64,000 nt of DNA, taken from Lachnospiraceae bacterium AC2031. GTDB taxonomy: Bacteria > Bacillota > Clostridia > Lachnospirales > Lachnospiraceae. The notes under the pieces were generated by a model, which saw only the letters and a program-made list of their open reading frames with translations, searched no databases and was not told the DNA's origin. A program made the position numbers and the translations under genes. Each line of letters starts with the position of its first letter. The first letter of the stretch is position 1. The DNA lies in assembly GCA_000687975.1 (NCBI GenBank), contig JIAB01000001.1:1960001-2024000 (forward strand), in the 5' to 3' direction. Positions 44,416 to 52,440 of the stretch are shown piece by piece.

Positions 44416-45996
44416 ATGAAATCAAGGAAAAAACTAATATCGCTCGTACTTTCGTTGAGCATAATATTATCTCTATGCATAATAACTAACGAAATCCCGT
44501 CAGGAGTCAATGCGGCTTACACAAAAACGTACACTCAAATGGTAGATTACAATTATGATTCCAGAAACCAGGGTTTTTATATGGTACCAGATCAAGAAGG
44601 AACTTATCCTGTAATCTTTATGTTTCATGGAGCGGCAGAAAAGAGTTCAAGTAACTGGGAATATAGAGAGTATCTTATGGACACAGTAAACAAATGGGTC
44701 GCTTTAGGTTATATGGATCCTATGGTTATCATTGTTCCAAACATTGAACGAGAAGATGAAAAGGACAATTGGTCATGCTATGCATTCTATTACTATGTAA
44801 CAAAGAAGTCTCGTTTCGATACATTATTAAACAAAGTCAAAAATGGTGAGTGCGAGTTTGATGACAAGATAGACCATGGCAAAAAGTTTTCAGTGACAGG
44901 ATTCTCTATGGGTGGAGTAGAGTCGCTCTTTATTGGTTCTAGTTATAAAAATGATTTTGTAAATGTTGGTGCATGCAGTCCTTCATATATGTATTATCAC
45001 GTAAATAACAAAGGTGAGTCTGATGGATGGGTAGCTAAAGATAGGGTGAACTTCTCGAGTGATCCTAATGCTCACCTTATGATGGGATACGGAATCCAGG
45101 AAACGGATTTCCATACGAGCGTGGATAGATATTATGAGGCGTATAATAGCAATAGGGCAGAAGGTCAGAGAGATTTCCAGATATATAATTCATATAATGG
45201 TGGACATACTTGGGAAACGTTCAAAAGAGAAATATTCAGTTTCGTTTATTATATAAAATATGATTCTATGCCTGATGATGCGACTATAGAAGAGGCTTGT
45301 GCGAATTCGAATCTTGACTATAATTCGCAGGATTCAAAAGAAAATGGCACGACAGATCAGCAGGATCAGAAGAATACTGATGAACTACAGCCAACAAATA
45401 ATCAAGAAAAGCAGAGTGCGGAGCAGATTGGTAATCAGGAAGAACAAAACAAATCAACTAATAAACAAGAGGTCAAACAACAAGAGGCAAAACAACAAGC
45501 CGACATCGAGCAAACAACTGATCAGACTGCAAATAATGATTCTTCAAATCAAGATGCATCAGAAACACATTCAAATGAATGGGTAAATGGAAAATGGTAC
45601 AATGCTGATGGTTCTCAGACATATGAAGCTTCTATGAATTGGTATCATAACGAGAATGGATGGTGGATTCAGGATAATTCGGGTTGGTATCCAAACTCAC
45701 AGTGGCAGAAAATAGATGGATACTGGTATTACTTCGATGAATCAGGTTATATGGAGTCTAGTACTTGGCGAGATGGTTATTGGCTTGGCTCAGATGGTGC
45801 TTGGACCTATGAAGCAACGGCATCGTGGAAAACAAATGGTAATGGCTGGTGGTTCGAAGATACCTCGGGTTGGTATCCATATTCGCAGTGGCAGAAAATT
45901 AATGGCAACTGGTATTGCTTTGATTACGATGGCTACATGGTAACAAATAAGAATATTGATGGATACTGGATAGGTGCAGACGGCATCTGTCAGTAA
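44416..45996 (+). CDS. Secreted esterase-like hydrolase with cell-wall-binding repeats (paralogue 2)
   Basis: 526 residues, same architecture as the gene at 42753: signal peptide (1-34), hydrolase domain with VIFMFHGAA, Ser165 in TGFSMGGVES and His in GGHTWETFKRE. A Gln/Asn/Glu/Lys-rich linker (about 305-395) and wall-binding repeats (about 395-526) follow. The hydrolase domains are clearly homologous but diverged, and the linkers differ completely. ATG 44416 follows AAAGGA and begins the signal peptide; the longer frame starts inside the repeat. Confidence 0.85.
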   Translation: MKSRKKLISLVLSLSIILSLCIITNEIPSGVNAAYTKTYTQMVDYNYDSRNQGFYMVPDQEGTYPVIFMFHGAAEKSSSNWEYREYLMDTVNKWVALGYMDPMVIIVPNIEREDEKDNWSCYAFYYYVTKKSRFDTLLNKVKNGECEFDDKIDHGKKFSVTGFSMGGVESLFIGSSYKNDFVNVGACSPSYMYYHVNNKGESDGWVAKDRVNFSSDPNAHLMMGYGIQETDFHTSVDRYYEAYNSNRAEGQRDFQIYNSYNGGHTWETFKREIFSFVYYIKYDSMPDDATIEEACANSNLDYNSQDSKENGTTDQQDQKNTDELQPTNNQEKQSAEQIGNQEEQNKSTNKQEVKQQEAKQQADIEQTTDQTANNDSSNQDASETHSNEWVNGKWYNADGSQTYEASMNWYHNENGWWIQDNSGWYPNSQWQKIDGYWYYFDESGYMESSTWRDGYWLGSDGAWTYEATASWKTNGNGWWFEDTSGWYPYSQWQKINGNWYCFDYDGYMVTNKNIDGYWIGADGICQ

Positions 45997-46003
45997 TTTC
46001 AAA

Positions 46004-46085
46004 AATGAGTCACTTTTTACGTCCGACGTAAGGGTGACTCATTTTTGAGTCAGCCGCCACGTCGAACGTGCAAAGTGACTCATTT
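46004..46085 (+). repeat. Tandem pair of TGAGTCA/TGACTCA repeats (core B)
   Basis: First copy core TTACGTCCGACGTAA, second copy CACGTCGAACGTG, joined by a TTTT. B/B' orientation as at the RAYT. Confidence 0.92.
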
Positions 46086-46094
46086 TCATTTGGG

Positions 46095-46123
46095 TTGGAT
46101 TATTGGTTAAAAGATGCTAGAAT
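46095..46123 (+). promoter_or_regulatory. Candidate promoter of glf
   Basis: TTGGAT and TAGAAT with a 17-bp spacer, 57 bp upstream of the start codon. Confidence 0.55.
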
Positions 46124-46179
46124 GTCTTTGGTTAAAAGTAGAAATTAAATTTTAATAAAACAACAAGGAGATAGATTAC

Positions 46180-47289
46180 ATGTATGATTATTTAATAGTC
46201 GGCGCTGGCCTCTACGGCTCTGTATGCGCTCGTGAACTTACAGATGCTGGCAAGAAGGTTTTGGTAATAGATAAGAGAGACCACATTGCTGGTAACGTAT
46301 ACACAGAAAAAGTTGAGGGTATCAATGTGCATAAGTACGGTGCTCATATCTTCCATACAAATGATAAGAGAGTGTGGGACTATGTGCAGAGATTTGCAAC
46401 ATTTAACCGTTTTACTAATTCGCCAGTGGCAAATTATAAGGGAGAACTTTACTCGCTCCCATTCAATATGTATACCTTCAATAAAATGTGGGGCGTTGTA
46501 ACCCCTCAGGAGGCTGCAAAGAAGATAGAAGAACAGAAGGCTGAGGCTGGTATCACAGAGCCAAAGAATCTCGAGGAACAGGCTATAAGCCTCGTCGGCC
46601 GTGATATCTATGAGAAGCTTATCAAGGGTTACACGGAGAAGCAGTGGGGAAGAGATTGCACAGATCTTCCTGCATTTATTATAAAGAGACTTCCGGTTAG
46701 ACTCACATTTGATAATAACTACTTCAACGCGCTGTACCAAGGAATCCCAATAGGCGGATACACTAAAATGGTAGCTAACATGCTCGAAGGAATCGAGGTT
46801 AGAACAAGCGTTGACTACTTCGCTAACAAGTCAGAACTTGATAGTGAAGCCGCAAAGGTAATATACACAGGTCCAATCGATGCTTACTTCGACTATAAGC
46901 TTGGAACTCTCGAGTATCGTTCGGTTAGATTCGAGAATGAGCTCCTTGCTCAGGACAATTTCCAGGGAAATGCAGCTGTCAACTATACGGATAGAGAGAC
47001 CCCATGGACACGTATTATCGAGCATAAATGGTTTGAATTTGGTAAAGACGAGAACGGAAATGATCTTCCAAAGACAGTAATCAGCCGTGAATATAGTTCA
47101 GAGTGGAAGCTTGGCGACGAGCCTTATTATCCTGTAAATGACGAAAAGAACGGTAACCTCTACCAGCAGTATAAAGATCTTGCAGAAAAAGAAGATAAGG
47201 TAATTTTTGGTGGCCGTCTCGGTGAGTACAAATACTACGATATGGATCAGGTAATAGCCGCAGCCTTCAACAAACTTGCCGAATTATAA
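46180..47289 (+). CDS. glf: UDP-galactopyranose mutase
   Basis: 369-residue flavoenzyme that interconverts UDP-Galp and UDP-Galf. FAD-binding VGAGLYGSVCARELTDAGKK, KYGAHIFHTND, NSPVANYKGELYSLPFNMYT, GYTEKQWGRD, PVRLTFDNNYFNALYQGIP and VIFGGRLGEYKYYDMDQVI are the family blocks. It stands alone between repeats. It would supply UDP-Galf to the galactofuranosyltransferase-like GT encoded at 51530. Confidence 0.97.
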   Translation: MYDYLIVGAGLYGSVCARELTDAGKKVLVIDKRDHIAGNVYTEKVEGINVHKYGAHIFHTNDKRVWDYVQRFATFNRFTNSPVANYKGELYSLPFNMYTFNKMWGVVTPQEAAKKIEEQKAEAGITEPKNLEEQAISLVGRDIYEKLIKGYTEKQWGRDCTDLPAFIIKRLPVRLTFDNNYFNALYQGIPIGGYTKMVANMLEGIEVRTSVDYFANKSELDSEAAKVIYTGPIDAYFDYKLGTLEYRSVRFENELLAQDNFQGNAAVNYTDRETPWTRIIEHKWFEFGKDENGNDLPKTVISREYSSEWKLGDEPYYPVNDEKNGNLYQQYKDLAEKEDKVIFGGRLGEYKYYDMDQVIAAAFNKLAEL

Positions 47290-47312
47290 TCAAGCATGAA
47301 TAGAACAAGTCA

Positions 47313-47358
47313 AATGAGTCACTTTTTACGTTCGACGTAGAAGGTGACTTATTTTTTT
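47313..47358 (+). repeat. TGAGTCA/TGACTCA palindromic repeat (core B), last copy
   Basis: AATGAGTCACTTTTTACGTT on the left and TCGACGTAGAAGGTGACTTA on the right, with eight T after it, so it probably also terminates glf. One right-arm mismatch (TGACTTA). No further copy occurs to the window end. Confidence 0.88.
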
Positions 47359-47360
47359 GG

Positions 47361-47389
47361 TTGCTAGGAGCGGAGTGTTACGATAAAAT
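47361..47389 (+). promoter_or_regulatory. Promoter upstream of the c-di-GMP riboswitch
   Basis: TTGCTA and TAAAAT with a 17-bp spacer; the expected start site near 47396 lies just before the aptamer. Confidence 0.6.
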
Positions 47390-47404
47390 ATAAATGTATT
47401 TGAA

Positions 47405-47516
47405 TATTTGGCAAAACAGTGGAAACATTGTGACGCAAAGCTAGAGGGTCTGAAAGCTTATATATGTATTCTAGAAATACATAGTAATCCAAGTAAGTAT
47501 GACAGCCAGTTGCAAT
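47405..47516 (+). promoter_or_regulatory. Class I cyclic-di-GMP riboswitch (GEMM-I aptamer)
   Basis: The aptamer reads TTTGGCAAAA, then a stem ACAGTG/CATTGT closed by a GAAA tetraloop (47422), the diagnostic GACGCAAAGCTAGAGGGTCT, a variable stem ATGTATT/AATACAT, and GACAGCCAGTTGC. These are the conserved blocks, in order, of GEMM-I. It is followed after about 45 nt by an intrinsic terminator and then the gene at 47624. The strand CATTGTGACGC (47426-47436) is perfectly complementary over 11 nt to GCGTCACAATG (47565-47575), the terminator's 5' arm. That predicts antitermination without ligand and termination with c-di-GMP. Confidence 0.93.
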
Positions 47517-47562
47517 TCGATTAGCTAGACTTTATAAGATAGATGTTAGGTTGAATTATAGG

Positions 47563-47588
47563 AAGCGTCACAATGGGTGGCGCTTTTT
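47563..47588 (+). terminator. Riboswitch-controlled terminator
   Basis: AAGCGTCAC and GTGGCGCTT form a 9-bp stem with one G-T pair and a 5-nt loop, followed by TTT. Its 5' arm is sequestered in the alternative pairing with the aptamer. Confidence 0.85.
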
Positions 47589-47623
47589 GTTTTAAGATTT
47601 ACAGAAAAGGAGCATGATGTAAT

Positions 47624-48136
47624 ATGAAGATATTTTCAGTAGTGGGAGTTAGTAATAGTGGAAAAAATGGGATAATTAAACATTGCATGAAAACATTGAT
47701 ATCAATGAAGGAAACAGAAGTAGTATATTTTTCTTCAAATAGAAATAAGGATAGTTCGAAGACAGGGATTATTTCATTTATTGACAAAAGTATAGAGGAA
47801 GGTCTTGTAACTGATAGGAATATAAAGATATTGGTAATTTCTATAGCTAATAAAATTATAGGCTTGACAACATATGGTGATTCTTTCAAAGATATCGAAT
47901 TGGCTTTAATTAAAGCGCAGGAAAAAGCGGTAAATAAAACTGGAAATGAACTTGACTATTTTGTATGTGCAAGACATAAAAAAAATAATATCAGGAATGA
48001 GTTTCATGGGAAATGTAAAAAACTAGATGAGATTATGACAATAAAAAGTGTTAAACTAAAATCAGAATCAAAAGATAAGTGGAATGAAGAAAATAAAAAA
48101 CACGCTGAAGAATTATTAGAAAAAATGGGATACTAG
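47624..48136 (+). CDS. Unknown P-loop-like protein under c-di-GMP riboswitch control
   Basis: 170 residues of no family I recognise. It opens MKIFSVVGVSNSGKNGIIKH, close to a Walker A (GxxxxGK) but with Asn in place of Ser/Thr. VVYFSSNRN and KILVISIANKIIGLTTYGDS look like following strands of a small P-loop fold, the latter ending in a polar loop. The basic middle part (CARHKKNNIRN) and C-terminal helix complete it. Only gene before the convergent nucleotidyltransferase, so it is the sole target of the riboswitch. RBS AAAGGAG. Confidence 0.75.
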   Translation: MKIFSVVGVSNSGKNGIIKHCMKTLISMKETEVVYFSSNRNKDSSKTGIISFIDKSIEEGLVTDRNIKILVISIANKIIGLTTYGDSFKDIELALIKAQEKAVNKTGNELDYFVCARHKKNNIRNEFHGKCKKLDEIMTIKSVKLKSESKDKWNEENKKHAEELLEKMGY

Positions 48137-48207
48137 TTTACACAAATATATATTATATGAAGGATAAATGGTAAAGGAAAACATGTTGTGTAAATGGTGA
48201 AACAAAT

Positions 48208-48246
48208 AAGCCAGTCAGTAAGATATTTACTGGCTGGTCTTTTTTA
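48208..48246. terminator. Bidirectional terminator between convergent genes
   Basis: CCAGTCAGTAA and TTACTGGCTGG form an 11-bp stem with one G-T pair; T-rich sequence follows it on the plus strand. It lies between the stop codons of the genes at 47624 (+) and 48253 (-). Confidence 0.85.
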
Positions 48247-48252
48247 TATATC

Positions 48253-49176
48253 CTACAAATCTCCATACAGATCCGCTCTATACACTCCCTCATCAATCAA
48301 CTTCCTAAAACTCTCTGTAACAGCCGCTTTATCCTCCTTATAAGTAACCCCAAACCACATATCATCAGTTGGAATTACAGAGAACTCATACCCGTCTTTA
48401 ATCATACCGTCGGCTATAATAGGGAGAAGATATTCATCGGTCATAGGATCTGATATGCCCTCAAGGAAGTCGATAAATCTGTCTTTCAAAACCTGCATAA
48501 AGCTTACTGGGTAGCACCAGAAGTTCATAGATACAAGCGAATTGATATCAATAGTCGTATCGCCTGAAACGGCTTTATAGTTGTTTTCATCAGCTGTATC
48601 GGTAACTTTAATGATATTCTTGGTTTCGTTGATCCGGGTAAGCTTTCCATCCTCCACAGTACATACGCCACGTGTAACACCACCGTTGTCAGATAGAGTA
48701 TTCTTTAATTGATATCCCACTAGTCCGTAGCCATCTCCATCTTCGAGAAATGCGGCAGCTTTCTTGAAACCTTCCTTACCATAATAATCATCAGCATTGA
48801 TAACGGTAAATGGCGAATCAAGTAAACCTTCGCATGCAAGCACGGCGTGACCAGTTCCCCATGGCTTGGTTCTGCCATCGGATTTAGCTTTATTGGTGAA
48901 GTCAGGTACATCAGTCATCTCTTGAAATGCATAAAAAACCTCAACTCCTAAAGGAACGCATACATCTTCAATACGGTTACCAATTACTTCTTTAAAATCA
49001 TTTTCTAGATCATGTCGAATGATAAATACAATTTTCTGAAATCCAGCAGCTATTGCATCGTGAATGCTGTAGTCAATGATGATGTGTCCATAATCATCGA
49101 TAGGTTCTAGTTGTTTAATTCCGCCACCAAATCTTGAACCAAGTCCGGCAGCAAGAATTACAAGAGTTTTCTTCAT
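48253..49176 (-). CDS. Sugar nucleotidyltransferase
   Basis: 307 residues. The N-terminus LVILAAGLGSRFGGGIKQLE is a nucleotidyltransferase signature; PWGTGHAVLACEG and the metal-binding VINADDYYG follow. SMNFWCYPVSFMQVL is seen in a group of bacterial glycan-locus nucleotidyltransferases whose sugar is not fixed by sequence. The gene is transcribed away from the capsule operon, with AGGGGAA as RBS, and may activate a sugar phosphate for it. Confidence 0.85.
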   Translation of the reverse strand: MKKTLVILAAGLGSRFGGGIKQLEPIDDYGHIIIDYSIHDAIAAGFQKIVFIIRHDLENDFKEVIGNRIEDVCVPLGVEVFYAFQEMTDVPDFTNKAKSDGRTKPWGTGHAVLACEGLLDSPFTVINADDYYGKEGFKKAAAFLEDGDGYGLVGYQLKNTLSDNGGVTRGVCTVEDGKLTRINETKNIIKVTDTADENNYKAVSGDTTIDINSLVSMNFWCYPVSFMQVLKDRFIDFLEGISDPMTDEYLLPIIADGMIKDGYEFSVIPTDDMWFGVTYKEDKAAVTESFRKLIDEGVYRADLYGDL

Positions 49177-49277
49177 TATTAAATTCCCCTCGATTCTGTT
49201 TAATATAAATAAATTCTTTCACCTTACAATAGTATAACAAAGATATTTGAAAAATAAAGAGATATAATGCATATTAT

Positions 49278-49306
49278 TTGACGAAAATACGTGTATGCTT
49301 TATAAT
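49278..49306 (+). promoter_or_regulatory. Consensus promoter of the capsule operon
   Basis: TTGACG and TATAAT with an ideal 17-bp spacer. Transcription should start near 49313, immediately before the structured leader. Confidence 0.88.
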
Positions 49307-49316
49307 TTCATAGATT

Positions 49317-49380
49317 ATGCTTCAACCCAAGTTGCCATGTTGATGGCGTAGCACGGTAGACTGTGCGGAGAAGCATTTTT
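49317..49380 (+). promoter_or_regulatory. Structured leader (three-way junction) ending in a T-run
   Basis: ATGCTTC at 49317 pairs with GAAGCAT at 49370, followed by TTTT. Inside are two perfect small hairpins, GCCAT-gttg-ATGGC (49334) and GCAC-ggtagact-GTGC (49351). The whole forms a compact three-way junction placed at the very start of the transcript, 36 nt before the first gene. It could be an attenuator or a loading site for a processive antiterminator. It matches no riboswitch class I know. Confidence 0.65.
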
Positions 49381-49416
49381 AGTTTGTTTAGAGATCATGT
49401 AAAAGGTAGAGGTGTT

Positions 49417-50607
49417 ATGGAATCAAATGTAGTTGAAAATAAGGAAAAAGAGTTAGATATTAAGCAACTAATATTCTATGTAATTGATAATATAAAATAT
49501 TTAGTTATAGCTGGAATACTATTTGGAATCCTTTTTGGAGCTCTTGGATATATAAAAGCATACAAAGTAGATTCAGAAAATGTACTGGGCTCTAGTGTTC
49601 AAGATATTATTAAGAAGAATAAATCGAAATGGAATAATACTGACACAAGTGTTACAACAGATGCCTTTAATAACCCTCTTCCTGGAACTTATATAGCAAG
49701 TGCAAGGGTATATGTGGATTTTGATTATAGCAATATAGAGGGAAATTATAATTTAGATTTTACAGCGATGAATGGTAAGCTACAAGGAGATATATTGGCT
49801 CTTACTTGCAGTAATACTTCTAAACAGCTAGTAATTGATAATCTAAACCTACATTCTTATGGTGATATGACGAATATTTCTTTAGATGACTTGAGGTATA
49901 TGATTAATTGTGGCTTTTCTGGCGCAAATATAATGTATATACAAGTTGCTGATTCAGACGCTGAAAGAGCAATTGCTATGGCGGATGAGTTGGCAAATAA
50001 TATTGTTGAGAGCGCGTCTGATTATGAAACGGTTAATAGTATTAGTTTATTAGAAAAAGCTTGTATAAGTTATTCATCAGAAAGTCATTCATTTGGGATG
50101 AAGGATTATGTAAAATCGGTTATTAAGTATAGTATTGTTGGCATACTTTTGGGAGTGATTTTAGTGTCTTGTGGATGTATTTTGAGATTTATCCTTCAAG
50201 AAAAAGTAAGAACAGCATATGACTTAGAAAGTATAGGAGTCAAGGCTTTTGGTATTATTCCAAAAGGTGAGGAAGATGGCAAAAAGGAATTTACAAGGTT
50301 AAGGTATAATATTTCATTTCTGAATATGAATTCAATTGTTATTATTCCGGTCGATGATTCTATATCATCTAATTTATTAAGCGAAAAAATATTAGAAGGT
50401 GATGATGTTTCTGGCAAGGCTGTAGTTACAGATAATATATTGGATAATCCGGAAGTCATTATAGATGCTAGAAAATCGGGATACGTAATATTGGTTTCTA
50501 CATATGGAAAGACGTCTTTAAAAGACATAGCTTTTGCAAATGACGAGCTTGAAAAAGCAAAGGTAGAGGTGTTGGGTGCGGTTATACTTGATGCAATGCA
50601 CGTATAA
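49417..50607 (+). CDS. Wzz/YveK-type chain-length determinant with degenerate kinase-like tail
   Basis: 396 residues. The N-terminal Wzz domain has helix 1 about 30-50 (YLVIAGILFGILFGALGY), an extracytoplasmic part and helix 2 about 235-258 (YSIVGILLGVILVSCGC). The cytoplasmic tail (about 270-396) follows the order of a BY-kinase/CpsD domain (FTRLRYNISFL, SIVIIPVDDS, YVILVSTYGKTS and LGAVILDAM), but Walker A and the Tyr cluster are absent. It sets capsule chain length. First gene of the operon; ATG 49417 is chosen over an upstream frame that runs through the leader. Confidence 0.82.
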   Translation: MESNVVENKEKELDIKQLIFYVIDNIKYLVIAGILFGILFGALGYIKAYKVDSENVLGSSVQDIIKKNKSKWNNTDTSVTTDAFNNPLPGTYIASARVYVDFDYSNIEGNYNLDFTAMNGKLQGDILALTCSNTSKQLVIDNLNLHSYGDMTNISLDDLRYMINCGFSGANIMYIQVADSDAERAIAMADELANNIVESASDYETVNSISLLEKACISYSSESHSFGMKDYVKSVIKYSIVGILLGVILVSCGCILRFILQEKVRTAYDLESIGVKAFGIIPKGEEDGKKEFTRLRYNISFLNMNSIVIIPVDDSISSNLLSEKILEGDDVSGKAVVTDNILDNPEVIIDARKSGYVILVSTYGKTSLKDIAFANDELEKAKVEVLGAVILDAMHV

Positions 50608-50693
50608 AGGCGTAAGGATTTATAAAAGATGATTCTTCAATTAAAGAAGATTCCCTATTGAAAAAGAATTATATACTACGTAGGAGAATAGTC

Positions 50694-51497
50694 GTGGGAA
50701 CAAAAAGTGTTAAAGTTTTAATTGCAACACATAAAAAATATCAAATGCCTACAGATGAAATGTACCTTCCAGTTCATGTTGGTGCAGCTGGAAAAGAGAG
50801 CATTGGATATCAAAGGGATGATCAAGGAGAAAATATTTCTGAATTAAATCCATTTTTTTGTGAGTTGACTGGACTTTATTGGGCATGGAAAAATCTGGAT
50901 TCTGATTATATTGGACTAGCACACTATAGGCGCCATTTTAGCCTTAATCCACATGCAAAGGATAAATGGAAGGCTGTGTTAAGAAAGAAAGATATCGAAA
51001 AGGATTTGAACGTAATCAAGATTTTTGTACCTTCAAAGCGTCGCTATTATATTGAAACATTATATAGCCATTATGCACATACACATTATGTTTCACAGCT
51101 AGATGAAACTAGAATGATTATATCAGAAATGTATCCTGAGTACTTAGATTCTTATGATAAGGTTGTAAAACAGCGCTGGGGATATATGTTTAATATGATG
51201 ATTATGGAAAAAAGCTTATTTAATAATTATTGTTCTTGGCTTTTTGATATTCTATTTGAGTTGAGAAATAGACTCGGAGAAGACGGACTAACACCGTTTC
51301 ATAGCCGTTATTATGGAAGGGTTTCTGAGATAATATTCAATGTATGGTTGGTTGAACAAGAAAAAAAAGGAAAAATAAAGAAATCAGAAATAAAAGAGAT
51401 TCCTTTTATTCATATGGAAAAGATCAATTGGTGGAAAAAGGGCGGTGCATTTCTAAAAGCTAAATTTGTAGGAAAGAAATATAGTGGAAGTTTTTAA
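50694..51497 (+). CDS. DUF4422-type capsular glycosyltransferase
   Basis: 267 residues. KVLIATHKKYQMPTDEMYLP, ENISELNPFFCELTGLYWAW and DYIGLAHYRRHF are the defining blocks of the DUF4422 family, glycosyltransferases of capsule and EPS loci; PFHSRYYGRVSEIIFNVWL closes it. The start is GTG 50694 behind AGGAG; the longer frame lacks an RBS. Acceptor and donor cannot be read from the sequence. Confidence 0.88.
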   Translation: MGTKSVKVLIATHKKYQMPTDEMYLPVHVGAAGKESIGYQRDDQGENISELNPFFCELTGLYWAWKNLDSDYIGLAHYRRHFSLNPHAKDKWKAVLRKKDIEKDLNVIKIFVPSKRRYYIETLYSHYAHTHYVSQLDETRMIISEMYPEYLDSYDKVVKQRWGYMFNMMIMEKSLFNNYCSWLFDILFELRNRLGEDGLTPFHSRYYGRVSEIIFNVWLVEQEKKGKIKKSEIKEIPFIHMEKINWWKKGGAFLKAKFVGKKYSGSF

Positions 51498-51529
51498 ATG
51501 ATAGCGTTAATAATCTTGAGGAGTAATAT

Positions 51530-52423
51530 ATGCATTCAAATGAAGTGGTAGCTGTGGTTGTTACATATAATAGAAAAGAACTTCTTTCGATTTGTCTAGA
51601 TAAACTTTTAACACAGAGTTCTCGTTGTGATATTCTCGTTATAGATAATGGAAGTACGGATGGCACGAAAGAGTATATTAATGACAAGATTGAGAAAGGT
51701 TTGGTCTTATATAAGAATACAGGCGATAATCTTGGTGGGGCTGGAGGATTCAATTATGGCCTTAAACAGGCGGTTAAAGAAGGATATAAATATGCATGGA
51801 TAATGGATGATGATACGTTTCCATTTAACGATTCACTTGAGAAGTTACTAAAAGCTGATAGAGAGCTGGATGGAAACTATGGATATTTATCTAGTGTTGC
51901 GTTGTGGACTGATGGATCCTTATGTAATATGAACTATCAAAGAGTAACACCTTATAAGCTGATAGAGAGTATTCCAGAACAGATGTTACCTATTGTTATG
52001 GCTACTTTTGTTTCGTTTTTTGTTAGAATAGAAGTGATTAAAGAAATTGGACTTCCAATAGCGGATTTTTTTATCTGGGCAGATGATTTAGAATACTCAA
52101 GACGTATTTCAATGAAGTATCCATGCTATCTTGTCCCTGATAGTCGTGTTGAACATCATATGGCAAGTAATAATAAAGTTGGAATTGAGGCAGAATCGGA
52201 GGATAGACTATGGCGATATAAATACTTATATCGTAATGAGGTATATGTTTTCGGTAGAGAGGGTATTAAGGGGTATATATATTTATTGCTACGCTTTTGT
52301 CTTCACAATTTCAGGATTATAACGAAAGCGAAAGAATGCAAAAAAGAAAAACTGAAGGCAATACGACAATCCTTTTTCGGAGGATTTAATTTTAATCCCG
52401 ATATTGAATATATCGAGAATTGA
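51530..52423 (+). CDS. GT2 glycosyltransferase, galactofuranosyltransferase-like
   Basis: 297 residues. VAVVVTYNRKELL, LVIDNGSTDGT, NLGGAGGFNYGL and WIMDDDTFP are the motifs of the GlfT/rhamnosyltransferase subgroup, where DDD binds the metal. The C-terminal DFFIWADDLEYSRR and RVEHHMA supply the catalytic Asp and His regions. With glf at 46180 a galactofuranose donor is plausible. Its end overlaps the next gene's possible upstream start by a few bases. Confidence 0.87.
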   Translation: MHSNEVVAVVVTYNRKELLSICLDKLLTQSSRCDILVIDNGSTDGTKEYINDKIEKGLVLYKNTGDNLGGAGGFNYGLKQAVKEGYKYAWIMDDDTFPFNDSLEKLLKADRELDGNYGYLSSVALWTDGSLCNMNYQRVTPYKLIESIPEQMLPIVMATFVSFFVRIEVIKEIGLPIADFFIWADDLEYSRRISMKYPCYLVPDSRVEHHMASNNKVGIEAESEDRLWRYKYLYRNEVYVFGREGIKGYIYLLLRFCLHNFRIITKAKECKKEKLKAIRQSFFGGFNFNPDIEYIEN

Positions 52424-52440
52424 AAGTAAGGGATTCAAAT

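Noticed and set aside
49317-49380. Capsule leader considered as a JUMPstart/ops element
   Set aside because: GGCGTAGCACGGTAG is only loosely like the ops consensus, the spacing is wrong, and RfaH-type ops is known mainly from enterobacteria.
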